Of a DNA stretch of 64,000 nucleotides, positions 51,988 through 60,610 are shown piece by piece. A program made the position numbers and the translations under genes. Below the pieces are notes generated by a model that was not told where the DNA came from, ran no database searches, and saw only the letters and a program-made list of their open reading frames with translations. This DNA comes from Brevundimonas halotolerans. GTDB taxonomy: Bacteria > Pseudomonadota > Alphaproteobacteria > Caulobacterales > Caulobacteraceae. The stretch spans positions 35,854 to 99,853 of the forward strand of contig NZ_QTTA01000001.1 in assembly GCF_003730275.1 (NCBI RefSeq), given 5' to 3'. Each line of letters begins with the position of its first letter. Position 1 is the first letter of the stretch.

Positions 51988-54048
51988 ATGACACGATCCG
52001 TCTGGCTGGCAAGCACCGCAGCGGCAACGCTCTGGCTGGGCCTTGCCTTGCCTGCAGTCGCGCAGGACACGGCCGGAGCGGGCATCGAGGCGCGTCAGGA
52101 CCCCGAGCGCCCCGGCGTTCTGATCTTCGACCCCGTCTTCTTCGCTGATACGCGGCCCCGAACCGCCCTCGATATGGTCCAGCGCCTGCCGGGCTTCGGC
52201 CTGAACGGCGGCAGCTCGGGTACACGGGGACTGGCCGGGACGGCGGGCAATGTGCTGATCGATGGGCGGCACCCCTCCACCAAGAGCGAGGGCCTCGACA
52301 ATCTGCTGAGCCGGATTTCCGCTGACAGCGTGGCCTATGTCGAACTGATCCGGGGCGGCGCGCCGGGCATCGACATGCAGGGGCGCTCGGTCGTCGCCAA
52401 CGTCGTACTGAAGGACGCGATCACGGTCGAGCGGGTGCTGGGGTTCGACGCCTACATCTATGAGGACGGCTACATCGGACCGATCGTTCAGGCCGAGTAT
52501 TCGCGGCGAGCCGGAGACCATCAGATTGAAGGGGCGCTCAGCGCGACGGTCGACCGCACGGACGGCACCAATGAAGGGCGGCGCCAGCGCTTTGATCCCT
52601 CGGGCGCCCTGATCCAGAACGCTGAAATCCAGTCGTGGGACCGGTTCCGCAATGTCCGTGCGTCGGGCGCCGTCCAGCGGCCCCGGGGCGGGGGCCTGCT
52701 GCGGGTCAATGCGGTCACCTCCTACTTCAACAATGATCAGGAGCAGGACATCTTCATCCGCTCCGGCGCCGGGGATGACGACTTCAGCGAGCAGGGCTTT
52801 GAGGAACTGAGCGGCGAGGTCGGCGCCCGCTGGACGCGCCCGCTCGGCCCCGACACCGAACTGGAACTGACCGGCCTGCAGCGGCTGGAGGCCTCGACCG
52901 TCGAGTCAGGCTTTATCCGGACCGGGCGGACCGGGCTGTTCACCAGCGTTTCGACCTCGGGCGAGACGATCGGGCGCGGCGTGGTCCGCTATCGGCGCGA
53001 CGACCGCTGGTCGTATGAAGGGGGGGCCGAGGTCGCCTACAACTTCCTCGACACCGACAGCGCCTATGAGGAGAACGGCGTTCCGATCGCCCTGCCCGGG
53101 TCCGCCCTGCTGGTCGAGGAGTTGCGCGGCGAAGCCTCGGGTCAGGCGACCTGGCGCCCGGGCCCGAACCTGACAGTCGAGGGGGGTCTCAGGGTCGAGG
53201 TGTCCGAGATCCGGCAGTCCGGCGACACCGACAGCGCCAAGTCCTTCGTCTACCCCAAGCCCCGGCTGCTGGTGACCTGGACCCCCATGCCCAACCATCA
53301 GTTCCGGTTCCGCATCGAGCGGCAGGTCGGACAGCTGGACTTTGGCGATTTTGCCGCCTCGGCCGAGGTCGACCTGGGCCAGGTGGAGGCCGGCAACGCC
53401 GACCTGGAGCCCAGCAAGACCACGGCCTATGAGGCGGTCTATGAGCGCCGCTTCTGGGAGCAGGGCGTGGTCAGCGCCCGCCTGACCCATACAGAGGTCG
53501 AGGACTACATCGACGTGATCCCGCTGGTCGGCGGGTTCGAGGCGCTGGGCAACATCGGCACAGGCACCCGGACCGAGTTCGAGGTGCAGGCCACCCTGCC
53601 GACCGACCGCGCGGGGATCCCCGGGGGCCGCCTGATCGCGAGGGCTGCGCTCCGCGAGACCGACATCGAGGACCCGCTGACCGGGGAATCCCGACGCTTT
53701 TCCGGCGACGACGGCTTTGGCTGCGGCGTGACCTTCACCCAGGATCTGGACGGCGGTCGCTGGGCGTGGGGCATGAACCACAGCTGCGACATCGACGCCG
53801 GCACCAGCTACCGGGTGCGGGAGCTGCGCTTCAACGAATCCGAGCCGCCGTTCAATGCCTTTGTCCAGTGGAAGCCATCGGACGATCTGAGCGTGCGGGT
53901 CGACTTCAGCAACCTGACGGACGCCGAGGAACGTAGGCGGCGGGACATCTATGCCGGGCCGCGTGACAGCGCGCCGCTGTCGCTGCGCGAGACCTATTCC
54001 CAGGCCCGCGGGTCGTGGCTGTTCCTGCAAATCCGCAAGACAATCTGA
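51988..54048 (+). CDS. TonB-dependent receptor (second of a tandem pair)
   Basis: The 686-residue paralog has signal peptide LASTAAATLWLGLALPAVAQ. The plug contains VLIFDPVFFADTRPRTALDMVQRLPGFG, NVLIDGRHPSTKSEG and YVELIRGGAPGIDMQGRSVVANVVLK. The barrel closes with FLQIRKTI rather than an aromatic residue. The start is the ATG preceded by GGGAGG; the frame is open further upstream into the previous gene's 3' region. It differs from the first copy in its loops and probably binds a related but distinct ligand. A minus-strand terminator separates it from the POT transporter. Confidence 0.92.
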   Translation: MTRSVWLASTAAATLWLGLALPAVAQDTAGAGIEARQDPERPGVLIFDPVFFADTRPRTALDMVQRLPGFGLNGGSSGTRGLAGTAGNVLIDGRHPSTKSEGLDNLLSRISADSVAYVELIRGGAPGIDMQGRSVVANVVLKDAITVERVLGFDAYIYEDGYIGPIVQAEYSRRAGDHQIEGALSATVDRTDGTNEGRRQRFDPSGALIQNAEIQSWDRFRNVRASGAVQRPRGGGLLRVNAVTSYFNNDQEQDIFIRSGAGDDDFSEQGFEELSGEVGARWTRPLGPDTELELTGLQRLEASTVESGFIRTGRTGLFTSVSTSGETIGRGVVRYRRDDRWSYEGGAEVAYNFLDTDSAYEENGVPIALPGSALLVEELRGEASGQATWRPGPNLTVEGGLRVEVSEIRQSGDTDSAKSFVYPKPRLLVTWTPMPNHQFRFRIERQVGQLDFGDFAASAEVDLGQVEAGNADLEPSKTTAYEAVYERRFWEQGVVSARLTHTEVEDYIDVIPLVGGFEALGNIGTGTRTEFEVQATLPTDRAGIPGGRLIARAALRETDIEDPLTGESRRFSGDDGFGCGVTFTQDLDGGRWAWGMNHSCDIDAGTSYRVRELRFNESEPPFNAFVQWKPSDDLSVRVDFSNLTDAEERRRRDIYAGPRDSAPLSLRETYSQARGSWLFLQIRKTI

Positions 54049-54062
54049 GGGTTAACCTACAG

Positions 54063-54093
54063 AAAAAGGGGCGGAGCCGACCGGCCCCGCCCC
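54063..54093 (-). terminator. Terminator of the POT transporter gene
   Basis: On the minus strand GGGGCGG pairs with CCGCCCC over a 12-base loop, followed by TTTTT. It lies between the convergent receptor and transporter genes. Confidence 0.85.
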
Positions 54094-54118
54094 CCTCTGT
54101 CGTGTCAGACGCCTGACG

Positions 54119-56050
54119 TCAGACCTGATCGGGTCTGGTGATGCTGGCATCCTGCTGGCCGCGATCGGTCAGATCGGGACCGGGGTGGTTTCCGGCGTCA
54201 TTGGCACCGTGCGACCAGCCCTTGATCAGGAAGCTGATCAGGATGAAGGCCACACCGATTCCGACGCCCCACCAGCCCAGCTTGCCGAAGCCGTCAAGCG
54301 AGGTGGCAAGCGCGCCTTCGGGGTCCAGAACCTGGCCCCCGACGGTTTCCGTGCCCATCAGGCCGGCAATCTGACCGCCCACGAACTGGGCGATCGAACT
54401 GGCCAGGAACCAGACCGCCATCATGAAGCTGACCACGGAGGGCAGCGACAGTTTGGTGATCTCGGACAGGCCCACCGGCGACAGGAACAGCTCACCAGTC
54501 GTGTGCAGCATGTAGAGCAGCGCCAGGATGATCAGCGGCATCTGGAAGGCGCTGCTGACCATGCCGGACCCGGCCGCCCAGACCACCACCAGGAAGCCGA
54601 GGCCGACCTGCATGATGCCGAGGCCGAACTTCATGGTCGGGTCGGGGTCCATCTTCTTCGAGGCCAGCCAGGCCCACAGCGCCGCAAAGATCGGCGCGAA
54701 GATCAGGATGAAGCCGGCGTTGAAGGACTGGACCTGGGCGGCCGTGATGGTCGCATCGATCCAGAAGCCCGTGGGCGTGATGCCCGCCGCCGCCAGCTGG
54801 GCCGGCGTACCGATGGTGATGCCGAGGAACTGCATGGCCATCGGTGTGATGGTCAGGTCGACGTTCCGGTCGGCGAACAGGTTCAGCGAGGTGCCGGCCT
54901 GTTCGAACAGGGTGAAGAAGACCACCGCGCCGAAGATCAGCACGACAGCCAGCATCATCCGCTGACGCTCGACCCAGGTCTTGCACAGGAAGGCAATGAT
55001 CCAGGCGATGAAGGCCAGCGACAGAAGGGTCGAAATGGTCAGAACAGTGCCGACCAGGGCGTTGCGCTGGACCATGAACCAGACGATGCCGACCCCGAGG
55101 ATGGCCAGGATATAGATCAGCCATTCGCGGTTGATGGGACCGAACAGAGGCTTCTTGAGCAGTTCGGGGTTGGGCGGCTCGCCATTCCCCTGCAGCAACG
55201 GCTTGCCGAGGACGAAGACGATAAAGCCGAGCGCCATACCGACGCCGGCAAGCCCGAAGCCGGCCCACCAGCCGACGGTCTGGCCCAGATAACCGCACAG
55301 CACCGCCGCCCAGAAGGCACCGAGGTTGATGCCGTAATAGTAGAGGGTGAAGCCGGAATCGCGCCGGGGATCGCCCTGCGGATACAGCTGTCCGACGATG
55401 GTCGAGATGTTCGGCTTCAGGAAGCCGACGCCCATGATGATCAGCGAAAGGGCGAGGTAGAAGCTCATTTCCGCCCGGGTGTCACGAGCAGCTTCCATCT
55501 CATAGGTGCCGGGCTCAAGCACGGCCGGCAGGCTGGAACCTGGCGGAAGATCGGTCAGTTGCAGACCGCCGCTTTCGGCGGCGCCGAAGGCATAGAGCTG
55601 GCCATCGACCATGATGCCCACTTCACGCGCCGCGCCGCGCCCCTCGCCGACGACCTCATACTGGGCCCCTGCATAGGTGAGGGTTTCGGTTGCCGGGCTG
55701 CCTTCATAGGCCATCAGGCCATGGCCGGCGACCAGCAGCAGGGCCCCGAAGGCGATGGCCTTGCGCGTGCCGATATAGCGGTCGGCGAGAATGCCGCCGA
55801 CCAGTGGCAGCAGATAGACCAGCGAGGTGTAGGAGCCGTAGGTCGCGCCCGCCGTGGAGTCGTCGAACAGGAAATGCTGCGTCAGATAGAAGATCAGGAT
55901 GCCGCGCATGCCGTAGTAGGAGAAGCGCTCCCACATCTCGGCGAAGAACAGGATGATCAGCCCCTTGGGGTGATGCTTCAGGATCTGGAACAGCACCGGC
56001 ACGCCCGTAATCAGCGTGATGATCAAGCCCAGGATGATGACGATATTCAT
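54119..56050 (-). CDS. Proton-dependent oligopeptide transporter (POT family)
   Basis: This 643-residue transporter takes up di- and tripeptides with protons. Family motifs include FFAEMWERFSYYGMRGILIFYL (the E-x-x-E-R-F motif), RYIGTRKAIAFGALLL, SGFTLYYYGINLGAFWAAVLCGYLG and a region LGITIGTPAQLAAAGITP. Roughly fourteen membrane segments are expected. An extra region of about 70 residues between early helices (YEGSPATETLTYAGAQ to YEMEAARDTR) is larger than in E. coli DtpA and looks periplasmic. The C-terminal tail is charged. It is monocistronic with its own terminator and an upstream repeat-rich gap. Confidence 0.92.
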   Translation of the reverse strand: MNIVIILGLIITLITGVPVLFQILKHHPKGLIILFFAEMWERFSYYGMRGILIFYLTQHFLFDDSTAGATYGSYTSLVYLLPLVGGILADRYIGTRKAIAFGALLLVAGHGLMAYEGSPATETLTYAGAQYEVVGEGRGAAREVGIMVDGQLYAFGAAESGGLQLTDLPPGSSLPAVLEPGTYEMEAARDTRAEMSFYLALSLIIMGVGFLKPNISTIVGQLYPQGDPRRDSGFTLYYYGINLGAFWAAVLCGYLGQTVGWWAGFGLAGVGMALGFIVFVLGKPLLQGNGEPPNPELLKKPLFGPINREWLIYILAILGVGIVWFMVQRNALVGTVLTISTLLSLAFIAWIIAFLCKTWVERQRMMLAVVLIFGAVVFFTLFEQAGTSLNLFADRNVDLTITPMAMQFLGITIGTPAQLAAAGITPTGFWIDATITAAQVQSFNAGFILIFAPIFAALWAWLASKKMDPDPTMKFGLGIMQVGLGFLVVVWAAGSGMVSSAFQMPLIILALLYMLHTTGELFLSPVGLSEITKLSLPSVVSFMMAVWFLASSIAQFVGGQIAGLMGTETVGGQVLDPEGALATSLDGFGKLGWWGVGIGVAFILISFLIKGWSHGANDAGNHPGPDLTDRGQQDASITRPDQV

Positions 56051-56236
56051 GTCCGGTTCCTCCCCCGGTCAGGCGCAAGACCCGCGCCCCTGATGTCCGC
56101 TTTTGACAACGGCCTACTCCCTCTTGCGACGCCCCACTCGGCGCACGAAGGCGCATTTCGACCACGATCCTCAAACCCGGACAAGGCCTAAGGTTACTGA
56201 GGTGTGGGTACCCGTTCGCGGCGGCGCCCGAAAACA

Positions 56237-56317
56237 CCGTCTGAACCGTCTGAACCGTCTGAAATCGTCCGGGGGCGAGTGAATAAAATACCGTCTGAAT
56301 GGTCTGAATGGTCTGAA
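56237..56317. repeat. Two blocks of tandem 9-base repeats
   Basis: Block one has three exact copies of CCGTCTGAA at 56237-56263. Block two, at 56291-56317, has one CCGTCTGAA and two TGGTCTGAA. Both blocks are followed by ATC, and 27 bases lie between them. Confidence 0.85.
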
Positions 56318-56483
56318 ATCATGTCGAGCCTCTCCGGCGGCATGGGTAACCGGACAGTATGCATCGTCCGCGCACCAAGGCGGGCAGAACGGTCCGAGAA
56401 GCGGCGGGGATGTTGAAGAGGCAGGGGGTTTTGGGCGGCTAATTTCATAGCTGAAGCCTTCGACCCACCACTCCCCCGCTTCC

Positions 56484-56604
56484 CCGGCGCAGGCCGGGGC
56501 CCAGAACAACGCCCTGACCGGCAGGGTGGTGGCCGACCTGCAATGAAGATGAGGCCAAAGCCCCCGCACGCCTCCCTGGACCCCGGCCTGCGCCGGGGAG
56601 CCGG
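56484..56604. repeat. Inverted pair of a GCCGG-rich palindromic element
   Basis: CCCCGGCGCAGGCCGGGG near 56484-56501 and its exact reverse complement CCCCGGCCTGCGCCGGGG near 56580-56597 lie about 80 bases apart, with related flanks (TGG before, AGC after). Together they could fold as a long hairpin. The motif is of the type seen as dispersed extragenic repeats. Confidence 0.7.
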
Positions 56605-56634
56605 TGCGCGGGGAAAAGAGCTTCGCGGAGGACG

Positions 56635-57051
56635 TCAGTCTTTCGATTTCAGCAGATCGCGGATTTCGGTCAGCAGGGTTTCGCTGGGGGTCGGGGCGGG
56701 GGGTGCGGCCTGGGGCTCCTCGGCCTGCTTGCGGCGCATGTTGTTGATGCCCTTGACCAGCATGAAGACGACAAAGGCCACGATGACGAACTGAAGGATT
56801 GCATTGGCAAAGGCGCCGTACTGGATGGCGACCAGTTCGACCGCCTCGGTGGCCGGGTCTTCGGGCTTCAGCACCCACTGCAGCTCGGAAAAGTCCACGC
56901 CCCCCATGGCCAGACCGATGGGCGGCATGATGATCTGATCGACCAGACTTTTGACGATGCCGTTGAAGGCCGCGCCGATGATGATGCCGACCGCCAGATC
57001 GACGACATTGCCGCGCACGGCGAACTCGCGAAATTCCTGAAACAGCCCCAT
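56635..57051 (-). CDS. mscL: Large-conductance mechanosensitive channel
   Basis: The 138-residue pentameric channel subunit has [46 protein letters not shown] as the pore helix with its glycine pattern. A periplasmic loop ([28 protein letters not shown]) and the second helix [27 protein letters not shown] follow, and then a short C-terminal helix. It protects cells from hypo-osmotic shock. The start is canonical and the length is standard. It is followed by a repeat-rich region and preceded, 38 bases away, by a GNAT gene on the same strand. Confidence 0.94.
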   Translation of the reverse strand: MGLFQEFREFAVRGNVVDLAVGIIIGAAFNGIVKSLVDQIIMPPIGLAMGGVDFSELQWVLKPEDPATEAVELVAIQYGAFANAILQFVIVAFVVFMLVKGINNMRRKQAEEPQAAPPAPTPSETLLTEIRDLLKSKD

Positions 57052-57088
57052 GTCATTCTCCGTGATGTGATGCGATCCGGTGCGGCGC

Positions 57089-57565
57089 TCAGGCCGGCTT
57101 CAGATCGAGGCGATAGAATTGGTTGAAGTCGCTGGCCGTATAGCCGCCGAACGCCTCGCCCTTTTTGAATCCCCGCGCGCCGTAAAGGTTCAGCGCCGCA
57201 TCGAAGGCGGGACCTGAGCCGGTTTCGAGGCTGAGGCGGCGATATCCCTGACGGCAGGCTTCGGCGATCAAATGTTCGAGCAGGGCACGGCCCACGCCCC
57301 GGCCGAGATGATCCGGATGGGTGCGCATGGATTTGATCTCGGCCACACCGTCCGGATCGAGACGCAGGGCCCCCATGCCCAGCAGGGCCTGGTCATGCCA
57401 CAGGGTGTAAAGGGTTACGCCCGGTGCCTTGAGACCCGACAGGTCCAGTGCGTGGACGCCGCATGCGGGTGAGTAGCGGCGCATGCCGTCGAGGTGCAGG
57501 GTCAGGAGTGCCTGAAGCCGGGCATCGTCAAAGTCCGCCGGAAGGATCCGCCAGCCGGGCTGCAT
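57089..57565 (-). CDS. GNAT-family N-acetyltransferase
   Basis: The 158-residue acetyltransferase has the acetyl-CoA loop [21 protein letters not shown] and a C-terminal [32 protein letters not shown] with the family Tyr. The [26 protein letters not shown] segment precedes the core. It resembles YsnE/PhnO-type enzymes of unknown substrate. The gene sits 8 bases downstream of the ihfB stop on the same strand, so cotranscription is possible. Confidence 0.85.
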   Translation of the reverse strand: MQPGWRILPADFDDARLQALLTLHLDGMRRYSPACGVHALDLSGLKAPGVTLYTLWHDQALLGMGALRLDPDGVAEIKSMRTHPDHLGRGVGRALLEHLIAEACRQGYRRLSLETGSGPAFDAALNLYGARGFKKGEAFGGYTASDFNQFYRLDLKPA

Positions 57566-57573
57566 GAAGCGTC

Positions 57574-57858
57574 TCAGTTCTCGGCGTTCAGCCGCTCGCG
57601 CAGCTCCTTGCCGCTCTTGAAGAAGGGCACCGCCTTGGCCGGCACATCGACGGTCTCGCCCGTGCGCGGATTGCGGCCCTGACGTGCGGGGCGATGTCGG
57701 ACGGAAAAGGCACCGAAGCCCCGGATTTCGACCCGCCCGCCGTCGGACAGGGTTTCGACCATTCGGCCCAGCACCACATTGACCAGACGTTCGACCTCGG
57801 CCTGGGTCAGATGCGGGTTCTCGGCCGCCAGTTTTTCAATCAACTCGGACTTGATCAC
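57574..57858 (-). CDS. ihfB: Integration host factor beta subunit
   Basis: This 94-residue DNA-bending protein pairs with IHF-alpha. It has the IHF-beta start [16 protein letters not shown] and the DNA-contacting beta arm with [49 protein letters not shown]. The intercalating Pro is in RNPRTGE. The start is GTG: an ATG two bases earlier is out of frame and the in-frame ATG far upstream adds unrelated residues. GAAGGGGG is the ribosome-binding site. It follows rpsA, with a strong rpsA terminator between. Confidence 0.92.
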   Translation of the reverse strand: MIKSELIEKLAAENPHLTQAEVERLVNVVLGRMVETLSDGGRVEIRGFGAFSVRHRPARQGRNPRTGETVDVPAKAVPFFKSGKELRERLNAEN

Positions 57859-58048
57859 ATCAGCCCCCTTCTCGTGCCGACGGCGCACATCGCGGTGCGG
57901 CATCCATCGCGCTTGCCAAACCGGCCCCCCGGCGGCTGGGCCCACCCTAGACCTCGCGTGGCCGGGGAATAAAGGGGGGATACGCAGATTAAGCATCATT
58001 AACGGGCTTAGTGTACGGTAACGGACACAAATTGGCGCCGGAAACAGC

Positions 58049-58079
58049 AAAAAGGGCGGCCAGATCGCTCTGACCGCCC
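58049..58079 (-). terminator. Rho-independent terminator of rpsA
   Basis: On the minus strand GGGCGGTCAG pairs with CTGGCCGCCC (one wobble) over a 6-base loop, followed by TTTTT. It lies 23 bases after the rpsA stop. Confidence 0.9.
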
Positions 58080-58101
58080 CCATTTTGCAGAGATACCGAC
58101 G

Positions 58102-59805
58102 TTAGTCCTTGGTCGTGCCCTTTTCGCGGAGGGCGGCGCCCAGGATGTCACCCAGCGAAGCACCGGAGTCCGAAGACCCAAACTGTTCGATGGCTTCCTG
58201 CTCGTCCTTCATCTCGAGCGCCTTGACCGAGACCGACACGCGGCGCGTGGCCTTTTCGATGCCGGTGATCATGGCGTCGATGCGATCGCCGACGGCGAAG
58301 CGCTCGGGACGTTGCTCGGCACGGTCGCGCGACAGGTCCGACTTGCGAACGAAGGCCGTGACCGGCGCGTCATCCTCGCCGAACTTGACCTCGATACCGC
58401 CGGTCTCGATCGACGAGACGGTGACGGTGATCTGCTGACCCTTCTTGTAGGTGTCGCCTTCCATCGGATCGCCGCCCAACTGCTTGATGCCCAGCGAGAC
58501 GCGCTCCTTCTCGACGTCGACGTCGAGCACCTTGGCCTTGACCATCTCGCCCTTGCGATAGCGCTGGATGGCTTCTTCGCCCGAGACATTCCAGTCGAGG
58601 TCGGACAGGTGGACCATGCCGTCGATGTCGCTGTCGAGGCCGATGAACAGACCGAATTCGGTGGCGTTCTTGACCTCACCCTCGACGGTCGAGCCGATCG
58701 GGTGGTTGGCGACGAAGGCATCCCACGGATTGTCCTGGGCCTGCTTCAGACCCAGAGAGATGCGGCGCTTGGCGGAATCGACGTCCAGCACAACCACATC
58801 CACTTCCTGCGAGGTGGAGACGATCTTGCCCGGATGGACGTTCTTCTTGGTCCAGCTCATTTCCGAGACGTGGACCAGACCCTCGACACCGGCTTCCAGC
58901 TCCACGAAGGCGCCGTAGTCGGTGATGTTGGTGATGCGACCGGTCATCTTGGCGCCGACCGGATATTTGGCTTCCACGCCGTCCCATGGATCGGCTTGAA
59001 GCTGCTTCATGCCCAGCGAGATACGCTGGGTGTCCGGATTGATCTTGACGATCTGCACCTGGACGGTGTCGCCGACGGCCAGCACCTGCGAGGGGTGCGA
59101 GACGCGCTTCCACGACATGTCGGTGACGTGCAGCAGGCCGTCGATGCCGCCCAGATCCACGAACGCGCCGTAGTCGGTGATGTTCTTGACCACGCCTTCG
59201 CGGACTTCACCCTCGGCCAGCTGACCGACCAGTTCGGTGCGCTGTTCGGCGCGGGCTTCTTCCAGGATGGCGCGACGCGAGACGACGATGTTGCCGCGCG
59301 GACGGTCCATTTTCAGGATGGCGAAGGGCTGTTCCTTGCCCATCAGCGGGCCGACGTCGCGGACCGGACGGATGTCGACCTGCGAGCCCGGCAGGAAGGC
59401 CGAGGCGCCGCCCAGGTCGACAGTGAAGCCACCCTTCACGCGGCCGACGATGGCGCCCATGACGGGCTGCTCTTCGGCGAACACGGCTTCCAGACGGGTC
59501 CAGGCTTCCTCGCGGCGGGCCTTGTCGCGGCTGATGACCGCTTCGCCCAGGGCGTTTTCGACGCGCTCGAGGTAGACTTCGACGTCATCGCCGACCTTGG
59601 GGATCGAGGCGCCTTCGCCCTGACCGAACTCGCGGGCCGAGATACGGCCTTCGGTCTTCAGACCGACGTCGATGATGATGATGTCTTTTTCGATGCCGAC
59701 GACGCGGCCATGGACGACCTGGCCTTCGCCAAGGTCACGACCCTTGAGGGTCTCGTCGAGCAGGGCGGCGAAATCGTCGCGGGTCGGGGTAAGGGTATCG
59801 GTCAT
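58102..59805 (-). CDS. rpsA: 30S ribosomal protein S1
   Basis: The 567-residue protein has six S1 RNA-binding domains, shown by repeats such as VVHGRVVGIEKDIIIIDVGLKTEG, IVGRVKGGFTVDLGGASAFLPGSQVDIRP, EVREGVVKNITDYGAFVDLGGIDGLLHVTDMSW, KMTGRITNITDYGAFVELEAGVEGLVHVSEMSW, TVEGEVKNATEFGLFIGLDSDIDGMVHLSDLDW and a last degenerate copy near ITVTVSSIETGGIEVKFG. It recruits mRNA to the ribosome. The start MTDTLTPTRDDF is correct in length; a longer frame upstream has no family sequence. It lies 157 bases downstream of cmk, the usual order in proteobacteria. Confidence 0.95.
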   Translation of the reverse strand: MTDTLTPTRDDFAALLDETLKGRDLGEGQVVHGRVVGIEKDIIIIDVGLKTEGRISAREFGQGEGASIPKVGDDVEVYLERVENALGEAVISRDKARREEAWTRLEAVFAEEQPVMGAIVGRVKGGFTVDLGGASAFLPGSQVDIRPVRDVGPLMGKEQPFAILKMDRPRGNIVVSRRAILEEARAEQRTELVGQLAEGEVREGVVKNITDYGAFVDLGGIDGLLHVTDMSWKRVSHPSQVLAVGDTVQVQIVKINPDTQRISLGMKQLQADPWDGVEAKYPVGAKMTGRITNITDYGAFVELEAGVEGLVHVSEMSWTKKNVHPGKIVSTSQEVDVVVLDVDSAKRRISLGLKQAQDNPWDAFVANHPIGSTVEGEVKNATEFGLFIGLDSDIDGMVHLSDLDWNVSGEEAIQRYRKGEMVKAKVLDVDVEKERVSLGIKQLGGDPMEGDTYKKGQQITVTVSSIETGGIEVKFGEDDAPVTAFVRKSDLSRDRAEQRPERFAVGDRIDAMITGIEKATRRVSVSVKALEMKDEQEAIEQFGSSDSGASLGDILGAALREKGTTKD

Positions 59806-59962
59806 GAAACTCTGGGGTTGGAGGTAAGGGCAGGACCGTGCGACTCCACAAGGAGTCATCACGGACGTTCGATTGAAAAGGCGGAGGATCGATCCGGGGT
59901 CACGCTCTGCAACCCGAACGCCCGCGGTGGCCGAGGATCCTTGCGTTGGATTTGCCCGCCGG

Positions 59963-60610
59963 TCAGCGCGCTCGCGAGGTCTCGACGATACGGCGGGCCG
60001 CATCGAAGGCGGCCTCTATATCCATATCGGTCGTATCCAGCAAGGCCGCGTCATCGGCCTGGACCATGGGGGCGGCCCCGCGTCCGGCATCGCGGGCGTC
60101 GCGTTTCAGGATATCGGCCAGCATGTCGTCAAAGGCGATGGTCTCGCCGCGCGCCGTCAGCTGCAGCCAGCGGCGGCGGGCGCGGACCTCCGGGCTGGCG
60201 GTAACGAACAGCTTGGCCGAGGCGTCGGGGGCGATGACGGTGCCGATGTCGCGGCCGTCCAGCACCGCCCCGCCCGGCTGTCGGGCAAAGCGGGTCTGGA
60301 GGTCCAGCAGGTCCGCGCGCACGCCGGGATGACCGGCCACGCGGCTGGCGGCCTCGCCCGCGCCCCGGTCGGTCAGGCGGGGGATGTCGGTCAGGTCGGA
60401 GGGCCGGAGGGCTCGGGCCACCCTTTCCGCCAGCGCCGCATCGCCGAGCTCCCCGCCCCGGTCCAGAACACCCAGCCCCACGGCACGATACAGCAGGCCG
60501 GTGTCCAGATGCGGCAGGCCATAGTACTGCGCCAGTCGCAGGGCGATCGTGCCCTTGCCCGAGGCAGCCGGGCCGTCGACGGCGATGATGAGGTCGGCGG
60601 GGGTGCTCAT
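59963..60610 (-). CDS. cmk: Cytidylate kinase
   Basis: The 215-residue enzyme phosphorylates CMP and dCMP. It has the P-loop [22 protein letters not shown], the nucleotide-binding [46 protein letters not shown] and a closing [11 protein letters not shown]. Its ATG overlaps the aroA stop by four bases, so the two are translationally coupled. The order aroA-cmk-rpsA-ihfB is the conserved proteobacterial arrangement. Confidence 0.94.
   Translation of the reverse strand: MSTPADLIIAVDGPAASGKGTIALRLAQYYGLPHLDTGLLYRAVGLGVLDRGGELGDAALAERVARALRPSDLTDIPRLTDRGAGEAASRVAGHPGVRADLLDLQTRFARQPGGAVLDGRDIGTVIAPDASAKLFVTASPEVRARRRWLQLTARGETIAFDDMLADILKRDARDAGRGAAPMVQADDAALLDTTDMDIEAAFDAARRIVETSRAR

Larger units (their letters stand above)
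56051..56634. other. Repeat-rich gene-free region between the POT transporter and mscL
   Basis: About 585 bases without a credible gene. It contains two sets of tandem 9-base repeats and an inverted pair of an 18-base palindromic element (each listed separately). The POT promoter should lie at its left end. Nothing suggests an RNA gene. Confidence 0.55.

Noticed and set aside
56237..56263. CCGTCTGAA repeats resemble the Neisseria DNA uptake sequence (GCCGTCTGAA)
   Set aside because: Nine of ten bases match, but the organism is not a neisserial species, the copies are tandem rather than dispersed and the leading base differs. Coincidence is far more likely.
56194..56448. Small open frame in the repeat-rich gap
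   Set aside because: Its translation is just the 9-base repeats (SDHSDHSDG, SDGSDGSDG), with no ribosome-binding site or family resemblance.
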